Of a stretch of DNA of 64,000 nt, positions 25,231-33,363 are shown piece by piece. How positions within the stretch are numbered: the stretch's first letter is position 1; the number at the start of each line of letters is the position of its first letter. A program made the position numbers and the translations under genes. The stretch is from Pedobacter sp. ok626 (GTDB taxonomy: Bacteria > Bacteroidota > Bacteroidia > Sphingobacteriales > Sphingobacteriaceae), in the NCBI RefSeq assembly GCF_900100435.1, contig NZ_FNEX01000018.1, positions 62,001 to 126,000 on the forward strand. Reading direction: 5' to 3'. The notes beneath the pieces are model-generated. The model saw only the letters and a program-made list of their open reading frames with translations, was not told the DNA's origin and ran no database searches.

Positions 25231-26721
25231 ATGGAAAGTAGCGCAATTAAAAACCATCAGATCAAAGTTAACCTTCCAGGAGGAATCGTATCTGTTGGCG
25301 ACCTTTCAGTAATCCTGGAAACACTTGAAAGCGCAGGCATTGAAAATGTAAGGTTTGGCACCAGGCAACAGCTTTATTTTTCTGCAAACTCAGCCCAACT
25401 GGAGGATATTGAACATGGCTTTTTGATGTCGGATACCGACTTTGAAACAGATGCAGATCGACATCCAAATATTGTGAGTTCGTACGTAGCAGAAGAGCTA
25501 TTTAACAATTCAAACTGGTTACGGGAAGGTGTGTACAAAGACATATTAGATTCGTTTGGCCATAGCCCTGGACTCAAAATAAACCTGATCGACGACAGTC
25601 AGACTCTTGTTCCTTTTTTTAGTGGGAACTTAAATTTCATTTCATCTGATATTGGAAATTACTGGCATTTATATGTCCGCTTTCCCAAAACAAATACGAT
25701 CTACTATTGGTCGTCATTGGTTTGTTCGGAAGACATTGCTCCATTGAGCGAAATGATTGAATCCATGATCCTTGGTCATAAGCATTTGTATTACGACCAA
25801 GCGGAAGCTGATGGACAACAATTGGAAAACACCATAAAGACCAAGGGAAATTTTCTATTTCAATCGCCACAGTCCTTACTTAGAGCACCCGACTTTCAAG
25901 TACCTTATTATGAAGGTTTCAATAAATACAACGAAAAATACTGGTTGGGTATTTACCGCAGAAACGAATTATTTCCAGTTGCCTTTTTAAAGGAGCTTTG
26001 CGACATATGCCGCAAAACACGTATTGGACAACTATACACTACGCCCTGGAAATCCATTATCATCAAAGAGGTAGCGCCTACTGACCGAAAATTATGGAAT
26101 GCAGTATTGGATAAAAACAGGATCAATGTTCGTCATGCTTCCAATGAACTGAACTGGCAAACTGAAGATCTGTGTGAAGAAGGGTTAGCCCTAAAACACG
26201 AGCTGATCCGAGAATTTAATGAGTATGACCTTAGGACCTTTAAACTTTGTTTTGCAATCAAGATCAATCCAAAAAGTGGTCTCTTCGGTGCCGTTATCAT
26301 CAGAAAACAGACGATTACAACAGACTCGGGTACACCGGCATTATTTGACTTACTCCACACAGTTGATTTTAATCCCAATTCAAAACATTATTTCAGCTAC
26401 GCCCAGGGCCTCAGCAAAACTGATTTATTTTCTAGCCTGGTACAGCTTTGTGAAGATTACCACCAGCTGCAAACCTTAGCGGCCGGAAAGCAACCTGATA
26501 ATTATTACGAAACCAGCAACACTATTGAATCGGAAATAACTTACGTACACCAATGCGGACATTGCTTAAGTATTTATGACGAGCTATGGGGCGAGGAAAG
26601 CCAGGGGATCCCTGCAGGCACTCCATTTTCTGCACTTCCAACAGATTATTGCTGTCCGCTTTGTGAAGCAAGCCTTGCTCAGTTTACACCAATTATTAAA
26701 GAAACCTTAAATACATTTTAA
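25231..26721 (+). CDS. Siroheme-reductase-like protein with C-terminal rubredoxin domain
   Basis: A 496-residue soluble protein of uncertain role. The N-terminus (LPGGIVSVGDLSVILETLES, then VRFGTRQQLYFSAN, about 13-55) resembles the ferredoxin-like half domains of nitrite/sulfite reductases. The cysteine sets that bind 4Fe-4S/siroheme in that superfamily are missing. Residues ~440-480 form a rubredoxin-like site: QCGHCLSIYDELWGE and, 35 residues on, YCCPLCEASL, with the intervening GIPAGTPFSALPTD typical of rubredoxins. It is packed between nitrate reductase (1-bp gap) and the TSUP permease (2-bp gap), so it is probably an electron carrier or assembly partner for nitrate or nitrite reduction. 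The rubredoxin assignment is strong; the larger fold is moderate. Confidence 0.75.
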   Translation: MESSAIKNHQIKVNLPGGIVSVGDLSVILETLESAGIENVRFGTRQQLYFSANSAQLEDIEHGFLMSDTDFETDADRHPNIVSSYVAEELFNNSNWLREGVYKDILDSFGHSPGLKINLIDDSQTLVPFFSGNLNFISSDIGNYWHLYVRFPKTNTIYYWSSLVCSEDIAPLSEMIESMILGHKHLYYDQAEADGQQLENTIKTKGNFLFQSPQSLLRAPDFQVPYYEGFNKYNEKYWLGIYRRNELFPVAFLKELCDICRKTRIGQLYTTPWKSIIIKEVAPTDRKLWNAVLDKNRINVRHASNELNWQTEDLCEEGLALKHELIREFNEYDLRTFKLCFAIKINPKSGLFGAVIIRKQTITTDSGTPALFDLLHTVDFNPNSKHYFSYAQGLSKTDLFSSLVQLCEDYHQLQTLAAGKQPDNYYETSNTIESEITYVHQCGHCLSIYDELWGEESQGIPAGTPFSALPTDYCCPLCEASLAQFTPIIKETLNTF

Positions 26722-26723
26722 AA

Positions 26724-27455
26724 ATGGAATTAGACATCTACATCGCATTTTCTTTATACCTGGTAGGTTTCCTTTACGCTTCTGTGGGCCATGGCGGGGC
26801 AAGTGGGTATATAGCCGTACTTTCCTTATTTGCCATTCCGGTTAGCACCTATAAACCGCTTATACTAATCTTAAATATCTTGGTTGCAGGAGTAGGATTT
26901 TATCAATTCTGGCAAGCAGGCTATTTTAGATGGAAATTATGCAGGGTATTTCTAGTCACCTCCATCCCCGCAGCATTTATAGGCTCTAAATATTCTCTGG
27001 AAGGTAACATCTATCATTTACTGTTGGGATTAGCTTTAATTCTGCCCATCATTAAATTACTGGGCATCAAACCCAACGAAGATAAAGCAACTAAACCTGT
27101 AAAACTTATACCCGCCTTATTGATTGGTACAATCATAGGTGGACTTTCTGGAATGCTGAACATTGGGGGTGGCATATTCTTAAGCCCCGTGCTCATTCTC
27201 TTAGGCTGGGCCAATGTGAAAGAAGCAGCAGCAGCCTCTGCCATATTTATTGTCTTAAATTCTCTAAGCGGCTTACTTGGCAGCGCTGCAACGCTCATCA
27301 TAACCCCTTCGGCGATTACCTGGTTTATTATGGCTGCTGCCGGTGGCATTACCGGGGCTTATTGGGGCAGTAGCAGATTTCAACACATTACGGTACGTTA
27401 TCTTTTAAGTGCTGTATTAACTATAGCATCTGTTAAACTTTTATTTTTTATGTGA
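26724..27455 (+). CDS. TSUP (TauE/SafE) family membrane permease
   Basis: A 243-residue inner-membrane protein with about 8 hydrophobic segments in two repeats, each marked by a glycine-rich loop: SVGHGGASGYIAVLSLF (about 21-37) and GGLSGMLNIGGGIFLSPVLI (about 138-157). The family exports or imports sulfite, sulfonates and other small anions. Its place between nitrate reductase components and moaA suggests an anion linked to this pathway, such as nitrite, sulfite or molybdate, but the substrate cannot be read from sequence. Its TGA overlaps the moaA ATG by one base, indicating translational coupling. Confidence 0.85.
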   Translation: MELDIYIAFSLYLVGFLYASVGHGGASGYIAVLSLFAIPVSTYKPLILILNILVAGVGFYQFWQAGYFRWKLCRVFLVTSIPAAFIGSKYSLEGNIYHLLLGLALILPIIKLLGIKPNEDKATKPVKLIPALLIGTIIGGLSGMLNIGGGIFLSPVLILLGWANVKEAAAASAIFIVLNSLSGLLGSAATLIITPSAITWFIMAAAGGITGAYWGSSRFQHITVRYLLSAVLTIASVKLLFFM

Positions 27456-28417
27456 TGGACCTGATTAAAGATCATTTGGGAAGGACTTTTAAGACGCTAA
27501 GGATTAGCTTGATCAACACTTGCAACCTGGCCTGTACTTACTGTAGTTACAGCAACGAGGAGAGTCGCGAAAATCATTCGGCGGCTAAAGGCAATGCACT
27601 AAAGCCAAAAGAACTGATGAACCTCATTGTCAAATTACATGAGCGTCTGGACTTTAGCACCATTCGTTTTACAGGTGGCGAACCACTACTTTATAAAGAA
27701 CTTCCTGTACTAATTAAGGGAGCGCGAAGTCTGGGTATTACGGATCTTAACCTCACCACCAACGGGCTGTTACTACAAAAACAGGTACCCGCATTAAAAG
27801 CCGCGGGATTGACAGCCATTAATGTATCGCTGGACGCAACGGACCCGATGACATTTTTTATGATGGCAAGAAGGCACGGGCTCGACCAAACACTAAAAGG
27901 CATAGACGCAGCACTGAATGCCGGCATAGCCGTAAAAATAAATTCGGTGCTCATGAAAGGAATGAACCACAGTCAGGTTATTCCCTTGTTAAAATATGCG
28001 GCGGACAAACAAATTATCATCCGTTTTTTGGAGATCATGGCAATGGGGCATTTACATGGAAAGGCTGATGAATACTTTTTCTCGCAACAGGAAATACTTC
28101 AGCTCATCAGTACCCAGTACCGCTTTAGCCCAATCCAAAGAAAACCTGGAGCAACTGCCAATTACTGGCAAACGGAAGAGGGGAATATTTTTGGCATCAT
28201 CGCTAATGAAAGTCAACCTTTTTGTACGGATTGCGATCGCTTGAGATTAGATGTATATGGAAACGTTTACGGCTGTCTGAGTAGCAACTACCCTGTACCA
28301 ATAAACGAAAATTTAGAAAGCGCTGAAATGGATAACCGTTTAAGAGAAGCGTTGGCACAAAAACAATCAACAAAATTTACAGGAAGCAAACTGAGCATGC
28401 TTCATATAGGAGGATAA
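27455..28417 (+). CDS. moaA: GTP 3',8-cyclase
   Basis: A 320-residue radical-SAM enzyme starting molybdopterin synthesis from GTP. The N-terminal radical-SAM cluster CNLACTYCSY (CxxxCxxC, about 23-32) is followed by IRFTGGEPLLYKE. The C-terminal second cluster ligands are FCTDCDRLRLDVYGNVYGCL (Cys-X2-Cys-X13-Cys). The protein ends in the expected Gly-Gly (HIGG) tail. I start at ATG 27455, which overlaps the TSUP stop; a GTG lies one codon earlier. It pairs functionally with the MoaC half encoded at 18212. Confidence 0.95.
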   Translation: MDLIKDHLGRTFKTLRISLINTCNLACTYCSYSNEESRENHSAAKGNALKPKELMNLIVKLHERLDFSTIRFTGGEPLLYKELPVLIKGARSLGITDLNLTTNGLLLQKQVPALKAAGLTAINVSLDATDPMTFFMMARRHGLDQTLKGIDAALNAGIAVKINSVLMKGMNHSQVIPLLKYAADKQIIIRFLEIMAMGHLHGKADEYFFSQQEILQLISTQYRFSPIQRKPGATANYWQTEEGNIFGIIANESQPFCTDCDRLRLDVYGNVYGCLSSNYPVPINENLESAEMDNRLREALAQKQSTKFTGSKLSMLHIGG

Positions 28418-28420
28418 AAA

Positions 28421-28654
28421 ATGAGAATACAGGTATTTGCCATATTAAAGGACTTTTTTAAAAAGGAATTTGAGCTTAATGCAAAGCTCTATACCATAGC
28501 AGATTTAAGGACACACCTAAGTTTACTGAACCCAAATGCGACACCAGTTTTAAATCGCTGTCGCTTTGCTGTGCAGGACGAATTTGTAACAGACGAATAT
28601 ACACTAACTGGAAATGAGCATATCGTAATCATTCCACCTAGCAGCGGAGGTTAA
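28421..28654 (+). CDS. moaD: Molybdopterin synthase small subunit (sulfur carrier)
   Basis: A 77-residue ubiquitin-fold protein. It ends in IIPPSSGG, the C-terminal Gly-Gly that MoeB adenylates and that then carries a thiocarboxylate. Length and beta-grasp pattern are normal. It starts 3 bp after moaA and ends 1 bp before moaE, giving the classical moaA-moaD-moaE order. Confidence 0.92.
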   Translation: MRIQVFAILKDFFKKEFELNAKLYTIADLRTHLSLLNPNATPVLNRCRFAVQDEFVTDEYTLTGNEHIVIIPPSSGG

Positions 28655-28655
28655 T

Positions 28656-29123
28656 ATGGATTTCATTACTAAAAAAGAAATAGATCTGGTTGCCCTTCTT
28701 CAGAAATCGCACTGTCCATCTGCCGGAGCAATAGTGTTGTTTAGCGGGGAAGTTAGAAATCATAATGTAGGTAAATCAGTAAGGTATCTGGAATATGAAG
28801 CGCATGCCAGCTTGGCCGCTAAAATGATTGCCGAAATTTTGCTGGCCGCCAGAAACCGCTGGAGCCTGAGTATTGCGCATGCGCAACACAGAATAGGAAA
28901 AGTAAAAGTTACGGAATCTGCTGTGGTGGTGATTACAGCGTCCGTACACCGGGGAGAGGCTTATGCGAGCAACCGTTATATTATTGACAGAATTAAGCAT
29001 GAAGTTCCCATCTGGAAATGCGAACATTTTGCAGATGGCAGCAAAGAATGGGGTGGCAACTGCAATTGTGATAAAGAGACCGGAGATGTGAATAAGCACA
29101 TTTATGAATTTGAATCCGTATGA
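28656..29123 (+). CDS. moaE: Molybdopterin synthase catalytic subunit
   Basis: A 155-residue enzyme that transfers sulfur from MoaD to precursor Z. Visible family blocks are GAIVLFSGEVRNHNVGKSV (about 24-42), YLEYEAHASLAAKMI, VVITASVHRGEAYASNRYII and the active-site region IKHEVPIWKCEHFADG, which keeps the two catalytic Lys positions (IK and WK). Its ATG follows the moaD stop closely, and its own stop overlaps mobA as ATGA, so the three genes are translationally coupled. Confidence 0.94.
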   Translation: MDFITKKEIDLVALLQKSHCPSAGAIVLFSGEVRNHNVGKSVRYLEYEAHASLAAKMIAEILLAARNRWSLSIAHAQHRIGKVKVTESAVVVITASVHRGEAYASNRYIIDRIKHEVPIWKCEHFADGSKEWGGNCNCDKETGDVNKHIYEFESV

Positions 29124-29695
29124 TAAGAGGCGTAGTATTATCTGGTGGAGAGAGTAAACGAATGGGTAGCGATAAAGGATTGCTTACCATTGGTCCCTGT
29201 ACCTGGGCTCAACTTGCAGCTCGTAAGCTTGAACGCTTATATATCCCTGTTCTGATTTCTATCAATGAAACCCAAATAGCAACCTACCATGGATTATTTC
29301 CTTCTGAACTATTAGTCATCGATCAGGTAAAGACGAAAGGTCCTTTAACTGGCTTATTGAGCGCACACCTCAAACATCCTGATGATGACCTATTGTTACT
29401 AGCCTGCGACATGATCGACATGGATATCAGCTCATTAAGGTTCTTACGGGATAGCATAGCAACATTTCCAGGATTTGATTACTATGTATACTGCAGGGAA
29501 GATTTTATGGAGCCTTTATGTGCCGTTTATACTTCATCACAGTTAAAAAAAATCCACCATGAGTTCAAAAAGGGAAGTTTATCCAACTTTTCTTTGCATA
29601 AACTCATTAAACAGGCGCGCTACAAAACACTTACCATAAGCAATATTAAAAATTTCAACAACCACAATACCGCAACCCTTAAAACCAACATATGA
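29120..29695 (+). CDS. mobA: Molybdenum cofactor guanylyltransferase
   Basis: A 191-residue nucleotidyltransferase that turns Mo-molybdopterin into the guanine dinucleotide form (MGD) used by nitrate reductases, matching the bis-MGD enzyme at 21714. The nucleotide-binding loop GGESKRMGSDKGLL is close to the N-terminus (about 8-21), and LLACDMIDMDI (about 93-103) is the metal-binding Asp motif. The final ~25 residues are low-complexity Asn-rich (NIKNFNNHNTATL). Start and stop overlap the neighbours as ATGA at both ends. Confidence 0.9.
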   Translation: MIRGVVLSGGESKRMGSDKGLLTIGPCTWAQLAARKLERLYIPVLISINETQIATYHGLFPSELLVIDQVKTKGPLTGLLSAHLKHPDDDLLLLACDMIDMDISSLRFLRDSIATFPGFDYYVYCREDFMEPLCAVYTSSQLKKIHHEFKKGSLSNFSLHKLIKQARYKTLTISNIKNFNNHNTATLKTNI

Positions 29696-30102
29696 CAAAC
29701 CACTACAAAAAAACCATCTATTTCTTCGCAGGCCTTTCAATTTTGGCCCTAACAGCCAAATCGCAAACCAATGTTATCCAAACCAAGGCTACCTTTTTTG
29801 AAGGTGTAATTGTTGCGGGCTATGTTGACCAGGGTGCCTACATCAACTGTACCGGTCCGGCCATCAAATTCTCTAAAAAACCGTTGGCCATATTGGTAGG
29901 GTTGTTACCTAGCTTACGGATTAAGAAGGACAAGGTAGCGACAGGTGCAACACAAAATTCTGTGATCACGCCTAACCTGGGCGCAGGCATTACCGCTACT
30001 TACAAGCACCTGGCCATTCAAGTCCCAGTGTATTACAATGCCAAAACAAGCACTAAAGATGGCAAATGGAATCCGGGTATAGGTATCGGGTACAAGTTTT
30101 AA
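29692..30102 (+). CDS. Small exported protein, last gene of the nitrate/Mo cluster
   Basis: A 136-residue product with a signal peptide (lysines, then a hydrophobic core IYFFAGLSILALTAKSQ, about 9-25). The mature part has alternating polar/hydrophobic strands and ends in Phe (GIGIGYKF), as outer-membrane beta-barrels do; four to six strands are plausible. No named family is recognised. The TKATFFEGVIVAGYVDQGAY segment is distinctive. Its start overlaps the mobA stop, so it is made with the cofactor enzymes. A role in the envelope linked to molybdate or nitrate entry is only inference. Confidence 0.7.
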   Translation: MTNHYKKTIYFFAGLSILALTAKSQTNVIQTKATFFEGVIVAGYVDQGAYINCTGPAIKFSKKPLAILVGLLPSLRIKKDKVATGATQNSVITPNLGAGITATYKHLAIQVPVYYNAKTSTKDGKWNPGIGIGYKF

Positions 30103-30104
30103 TT

Positions 30105-30137
30105 AAATTAAGATTCCTGCGTAAGGAATCTTAATTT
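30105..30137. terminator. Bidirectional terminator inside the 3' end of the regulator gene
   Basis: A 14-bp perfect stem (AAATTAAGATTCCT with its complement at 30124-30137), a 5-nt loop and T-runs on both strands. It ends the rightward Moco operon and overlaps the last codons and stop (30108-30110) of the leftward FNR-like gene. Confidence 0.85.
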
Positions 30138-30794
30138 TTCTTCATCTATGATATTGATCTGCTTACCTGATAGGGAAATCAGATTTTCATTAACCAGCTC
30201 TGTCGTCATCCTGAATACAGTTTCATAAGCGGCCCCTGTAAATGCGGCCAGATCTTGTTTGCTGAGTTCTATATTTAATCCACCTGTTTCATTCAGTCCA
30301 AACTGTTCTTTGAGTTGCAACAGAGCAACTGCAAGTCTGCTTTTCACGGACATCAGTGCCAGGTTTCGCATCTTTTTCTCGGATTCCTGTAGTTCATCGG
30401 CATAAAACAACATCAGGTTAAAAGCAAAATCATGATTTACCTTTAAGGTAGCCATAAAAAATTCGAGGTCTATAAAGCAAAGCGAGGTTTCTTCAAGCGC
30501 AGTAGCCGAAATGGGATAAGCTGAACTGTGTGTACCTAAGCCTCTATGGCCGAATATTTTACCGGGATTAGCAAAACGTACAATCAATTCTTTATCTCCC
30601 CAATGTTTATGCACTTTAACATTCCCCTTATACACGAAATATACACCTGCAACAGGGTCCCCCTCTCTAAAGATCTGCTCTCCTTTTTTCGCGATAAAGT
30701 TTTTGCGATGGCTATCAATAGCCAGTTTCCATTCTTTAAGGACCAAGCTGCACATCAAGCAGCTTTCAAGATCACAGCATTTACCTTTTTTCAT
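30108..30794 (-). CDS. CRP/FNR-family regulator with clustered N-terminal cysteines
   Basis: A 228-residue regulator: cyclic-nucleotide-binding-like beta-roll (about 25-140), dimerisation helix and winged helix (about 165-225). N-terminal cysteines are at 6, 7, 12 and 15 (KGKCCDLESCLMCSL) and one more is at 106 (ETSLCFID), the same layout as FNR (a cluster of Cys plus one central Cys), so it likely holds an oxygen- or NO-labile Fe-S cluster. The recognition helix reads AAYETVFRMTTEL: Glu and Arg of FNR's ETISR are kept and Ser is replaced by Phe. It faces the nitrate cluster and probably acts through the boxes at 14032 and 33513. An inverted repeat precedes its ATG. Confidence 0.88.
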   Translation of the reverse strand: MKKGKCCDLESCLMCSLVLKEWKLAIDSHRKNFIAKKGEQIFREGDPVAGVYFVYKGNVKVHKHWGDKELIVRFANPGKIFGHRGLGTHSSAYPISATALEETSLCFIDLEFFMATLKVNHDFAFNLMLFYADELQESEKKMRNLALMSVKSRLAVALLQLKEQFGLNETGGLNIELSKQDLAAFTGAAYETVFRMTTELVNENLISLSGKQINIIDEEKLRFLTQES

Positions 30795-30799
30795 ATTTT

Positions 30800-30819
30800 C
30801 CGCAGCTTTTAAGTTGCGG
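30800..30819 (-). promoter_or_regulatory. Inverted repeat just before the regulator start codon
   Basis: CCGCAGCTTTTAAGTTGCGG is a near-perfect dyad (arms CCGCAgCTT and AAGtTGCGG) ending 5 nt before the ATG at 30794. In the mRNA it would place a hairpin over the ribosome-binding region; it could also be an autoregulatory operator, although it does not match the ATGAT-type box. Confidence 0.45.
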
Positions 30820-30868
30820 TTTCTAATATCCTAAAAGTTTTTGACTAGCAATTCTATATCCTCTTTTT

Positions 30869-31375
30869 TTATTTAGCGTACTTAACCTCAATACTAATTA
30901 CCTGTCTGATAAAACGAGGTTTTCTTTTTTCTCCATCTATGATAATATGGAAAGGTCCCTCTTCGGCGTTAAGTAGCTCGCCGTCTTTTCTGTTTGCCAG
31001 CACAATCTTCTTATCGGAGAACTCAGGATCTACTTCCGCCAAAGAAAAAACCACCTGATAACCATCACTGGCTTTGATCAGCAGGTATTTAGTCAGATTT
31101 TCACCCATTAATTCAGGCCATAAGGTAACTCCAGCCTCCTCTAACAGAACGTATAACTCAACGCCAGTATAGGTATGTTCCTTTTCATTGTGATCTTTGG
31201 CGACAATCTCTGTTTTCCCCATTTTATCCATCGCCAATGGGGCTAAACTAATCGAAGTTTTTACTTCGCCGATTATATTTACATTCGTGTTTTTCGATAC
31301 GGTTTGCGCCTTTGTCGATGATAAAGCAATTAGCATGATAAAGGTCAAGAAGAAATAAACGCTATAAGTTTTCAT
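30869..31375 (-). CDS. Exported Oxidored_molyb-like domain protein lacking cysteines
   Basis: A 168-residue protein with a signal peptide (YFFLTFIMLIALSSTKAQ, about 7-24). The rest resembles a truncated sulfite-oxidase-type molybdopterin-binding domain: LIKASDGYQVVFSLAEVDPE (about 97-116) and GPFHIIIDGEKRKPRFIRQV (about 140-159) are typical of that fold. It contains no cysteine at all, so the Mo-ligating Cys of true enzymes is missing. It therefore more likely binds a cofactor, a metal or an anion than catalyses a redox reaction. It overlaps the TonB receptor gene as ATGA and is expressed after it. Confidence 0.75.
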   Translation of the reverse strand: MKTYSVYFFLTFIMLIALSSTKAQTVSKNTNVNIIGEVKTSISLAPLAMDKMGKTEIVAKDHNEKEHTYTGVELYVLLEEAGVTLWPELMGENLTKYLLIKASDGYQVVFSLAEVDPEFSDKKIVLANRKDGELLNAEEGPFHIIIDGEKRKPRFIRQVISIEVKYAK

Positions 31376-33363
31376 AAGTTATTGAATACAAGGTTCACAA
31401 AATAGTTCCGCCCCTGTTCCGGGAAGCCTTCAGTAATGGTATAATTTTTATCGAATACATTGTTTATACCACCTTCAATGGAAATGCCATGATATACCTT
31501 TATGTGAGCACTTAAATTTGCCAAAGCAAATGCGCCGGATTTAATCCCATAGCTGGTACTGTAACGCTCCGAATTATACGATCCACTAGCCATAACAGAG
31601 AGCCGGCCGTTGTATCGATACGTTGAAGTAAGTAATACTTTATGATCCGGCACATCCGTAAATTTAAGGGCGCTGTTACTGAGGTTTGTACGGTGAATAT
31701 AACTATACTGCCCTCCAGCTGCCCATCCCTTCAATACCGCATAGTTTAATGAAAGTTCGGCTCCATAAAATCTAGCCTTCCCAGTATTTTGCAATTGATA
31801 AATGTTTGGCTGAACATTATTAACCTGCTGTATTGCATCAGACAAACGGCTATAAAATAGGCCTGTTTCAATTTCCAACTTATCAAAAAAGCGCCCAGTA
31901 TAACCAGCATCGAAGTGCATAGCCGTTTCAGACTTCAGATCAGGATTAGGGATCGCCGCCCCCATTCTATACGAATACCGATCTTTTATAGTTGCAAAGC
32001 GCGACTTTCGGGCAACAGACAAACTGATCCTATTTGATGCATTTAAGCGATAAACAGCTCCTAGCTGCGCATTAAATGCATAGTTTTCATTTTCGGGTAA
32101 GTTCGTAACTTCCTTAGTGGTCGAATTGTAATTCTGCGCCTGCAGACTATGGCGCAGATTTATACTGATACCAGGAAGCAAGCTTAACTTATCGGTCACA
32201 GTATAGGCATCCTCCACACCAACTGATGCTGTATAATCCCTAAAGGTCCGCACAGGCTCTCCAAGATTGTATTCTTTATGGCGGTCTGTTTTTAATTGCG
32301 CGGATGCTTTTAACGAATGTTTTGTATCAGGCTGAATATTATATTCCAAAGCTCCACCATAGGTATCATCATTGTAAAAACTCTGGAAGGATGAGGCTTT
32401 CTTTTGTGTGGTATAAGTATTGTCGTCAAAAGCGCTTAACAAATTGCTAAACTTATCATAAAACAGCCGGGTTTTTATAGCACTTTTTGCATTAATCCCT
32501 GTGGTTGAAATAAAATACAGACTTTCCTTATTCCAATATGGCCACTGCCAAAAGCGGGCTTTCTGCAAGGGATCATCCCCTACATAAGGTGGATTTCCTT
32601 TTTCTCCCTTTTGGTTTACGTAACTTAAGGCATATTCATCATCACCTTTAGGTGTAAAACCTACTTTAAATGTATATTTTGAGTCCTCCCTAAATGCATT
32701 GTCCCTTTTCCCGCCATCTTCATATTGCTTTGGTTTAAAATCATCTGACAATGGAAATCCATTTTGCTTTAATTGTGACGCACTTCCCTGTACATAGAAC
32801 TTCCCAATCCTCGAACCTACATTCAGATTTAAACGATGCCCTTGCCCACTTAACCAGCCTGAGCGAGCGTCCATTTCGAATTGCTTTACTGGCTTTCTGG
32901 ATATGATATTAATTGCGCCCCCCATTGTATTTGCACCATAAGCAATCGATGAGAATCCCTTTTCTACACTTATTGTGGAAACATCAAAAGTGGTAAATCG
33001 CGCCAAATCAACATAACCATCATAGGGCACGTAAATCGGAATACCATCAATAAAAACAGGCACTTGCCTTAAATCAAAACCTCGAACAAAAACTACAGAT
33101 TCATTTCTAGCACCTACGCTGGAAAGCGTGACTCCCGGCAGCAGATTTAGTGCCTGAGCAACATCAAGTTTGTTAAAGGATTCTATTTGTTCACTGTTGA
33201 CCGTTGAATTGGCGTTGCCATTTTTTCCGGTTACTTTAACTTCTCCCAATTTAAAGATTCGTCTGCTAATGGGTAGCGAATCGGGATGAGTAGTATTATT
33301 ATTTTGAGCTTTGACACCTAAAAACAATAAAGCTGTGAATAAGAACAAGTAAATTTTTCGCAT
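31372..33363 (-). CDS. TonB-dependent outer-membrane receptor
   Basis: A 663-residue receptor with a signal peptide (IYLFLFTALLFLGVKAQ) and no carboxypeptidase-like N-terminal extension, so not SusC type. The plug domain (about 45-165) shows AQALNLLPGVTLSSVG, SVVFVRGFDLRQVPVFIDGI and IAYGANTMGGAINIISRKP; a 22-strand-type barrel follows and ends in a C-terminal VNLVFNNL strand. Such receptors take up metal chelates or small nutrients. The partner gene, the FNR-type box upstream and the absence of modABC nearby make molybdate, tungstate or another metal chelate a candidate cargo, but this is inference. Confidence 0.9.
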   Translation of the reverse strand: MRKIYLFLFTALLFLGVKAQNNNTTHPDSLPISRRIFKLGEVKVTGKNGNANSTVNSEQIESFNKLDVAQALNLLPGVTLSSVGARNESVVFVRGFDLRQVPVFIDGIPIYVPYDGYVDLARFTTFDVSTISVEKGFSSIAYGANTMGGAINIISRKPVKQFEMDARSGWLSGQGHRLNLNVGSRIGKFYVQGSASQLKQNGFPLSDDFKPKQYEDGGKRDNAFREDSKYTFKVGFTPKGDDEYALSYVNQKGEKGNPPYVGDDPLQKARFWQWPYWNKESLYFISTTGINAKSAIKTRLFYDKFSNLLSAFDDNTYTTQKKASSFQSFYNDDTYGGALEYNIQPDTKHSLKASAQLKTDRHKEYNLGEPVRTFRDYTASVGVEDAYTVTDKLSLLPGISINLRHSLQAQNYNSTTKEVTNLPENENYAFNAQLGAVYRLNASNRISLSVARKSRFATIKDRYSYRMGAAIPNPDLKSETAMHFDAGYTGRFFDKLEIETGLFYSRLSDAIQQVNNVQPNIYQLQNTGKARFYGAELSLNYAVLKGWAAGGQYSYIHRTNLSNSALKFTDVPDHKVLLTSTYRYNGRLSVMASGSYNSERYSTSYGIKSGAFALANLSAHIKVYHGISIEGGINNVFDKNYTITEGFPEQGRNYFVNLVFNNL

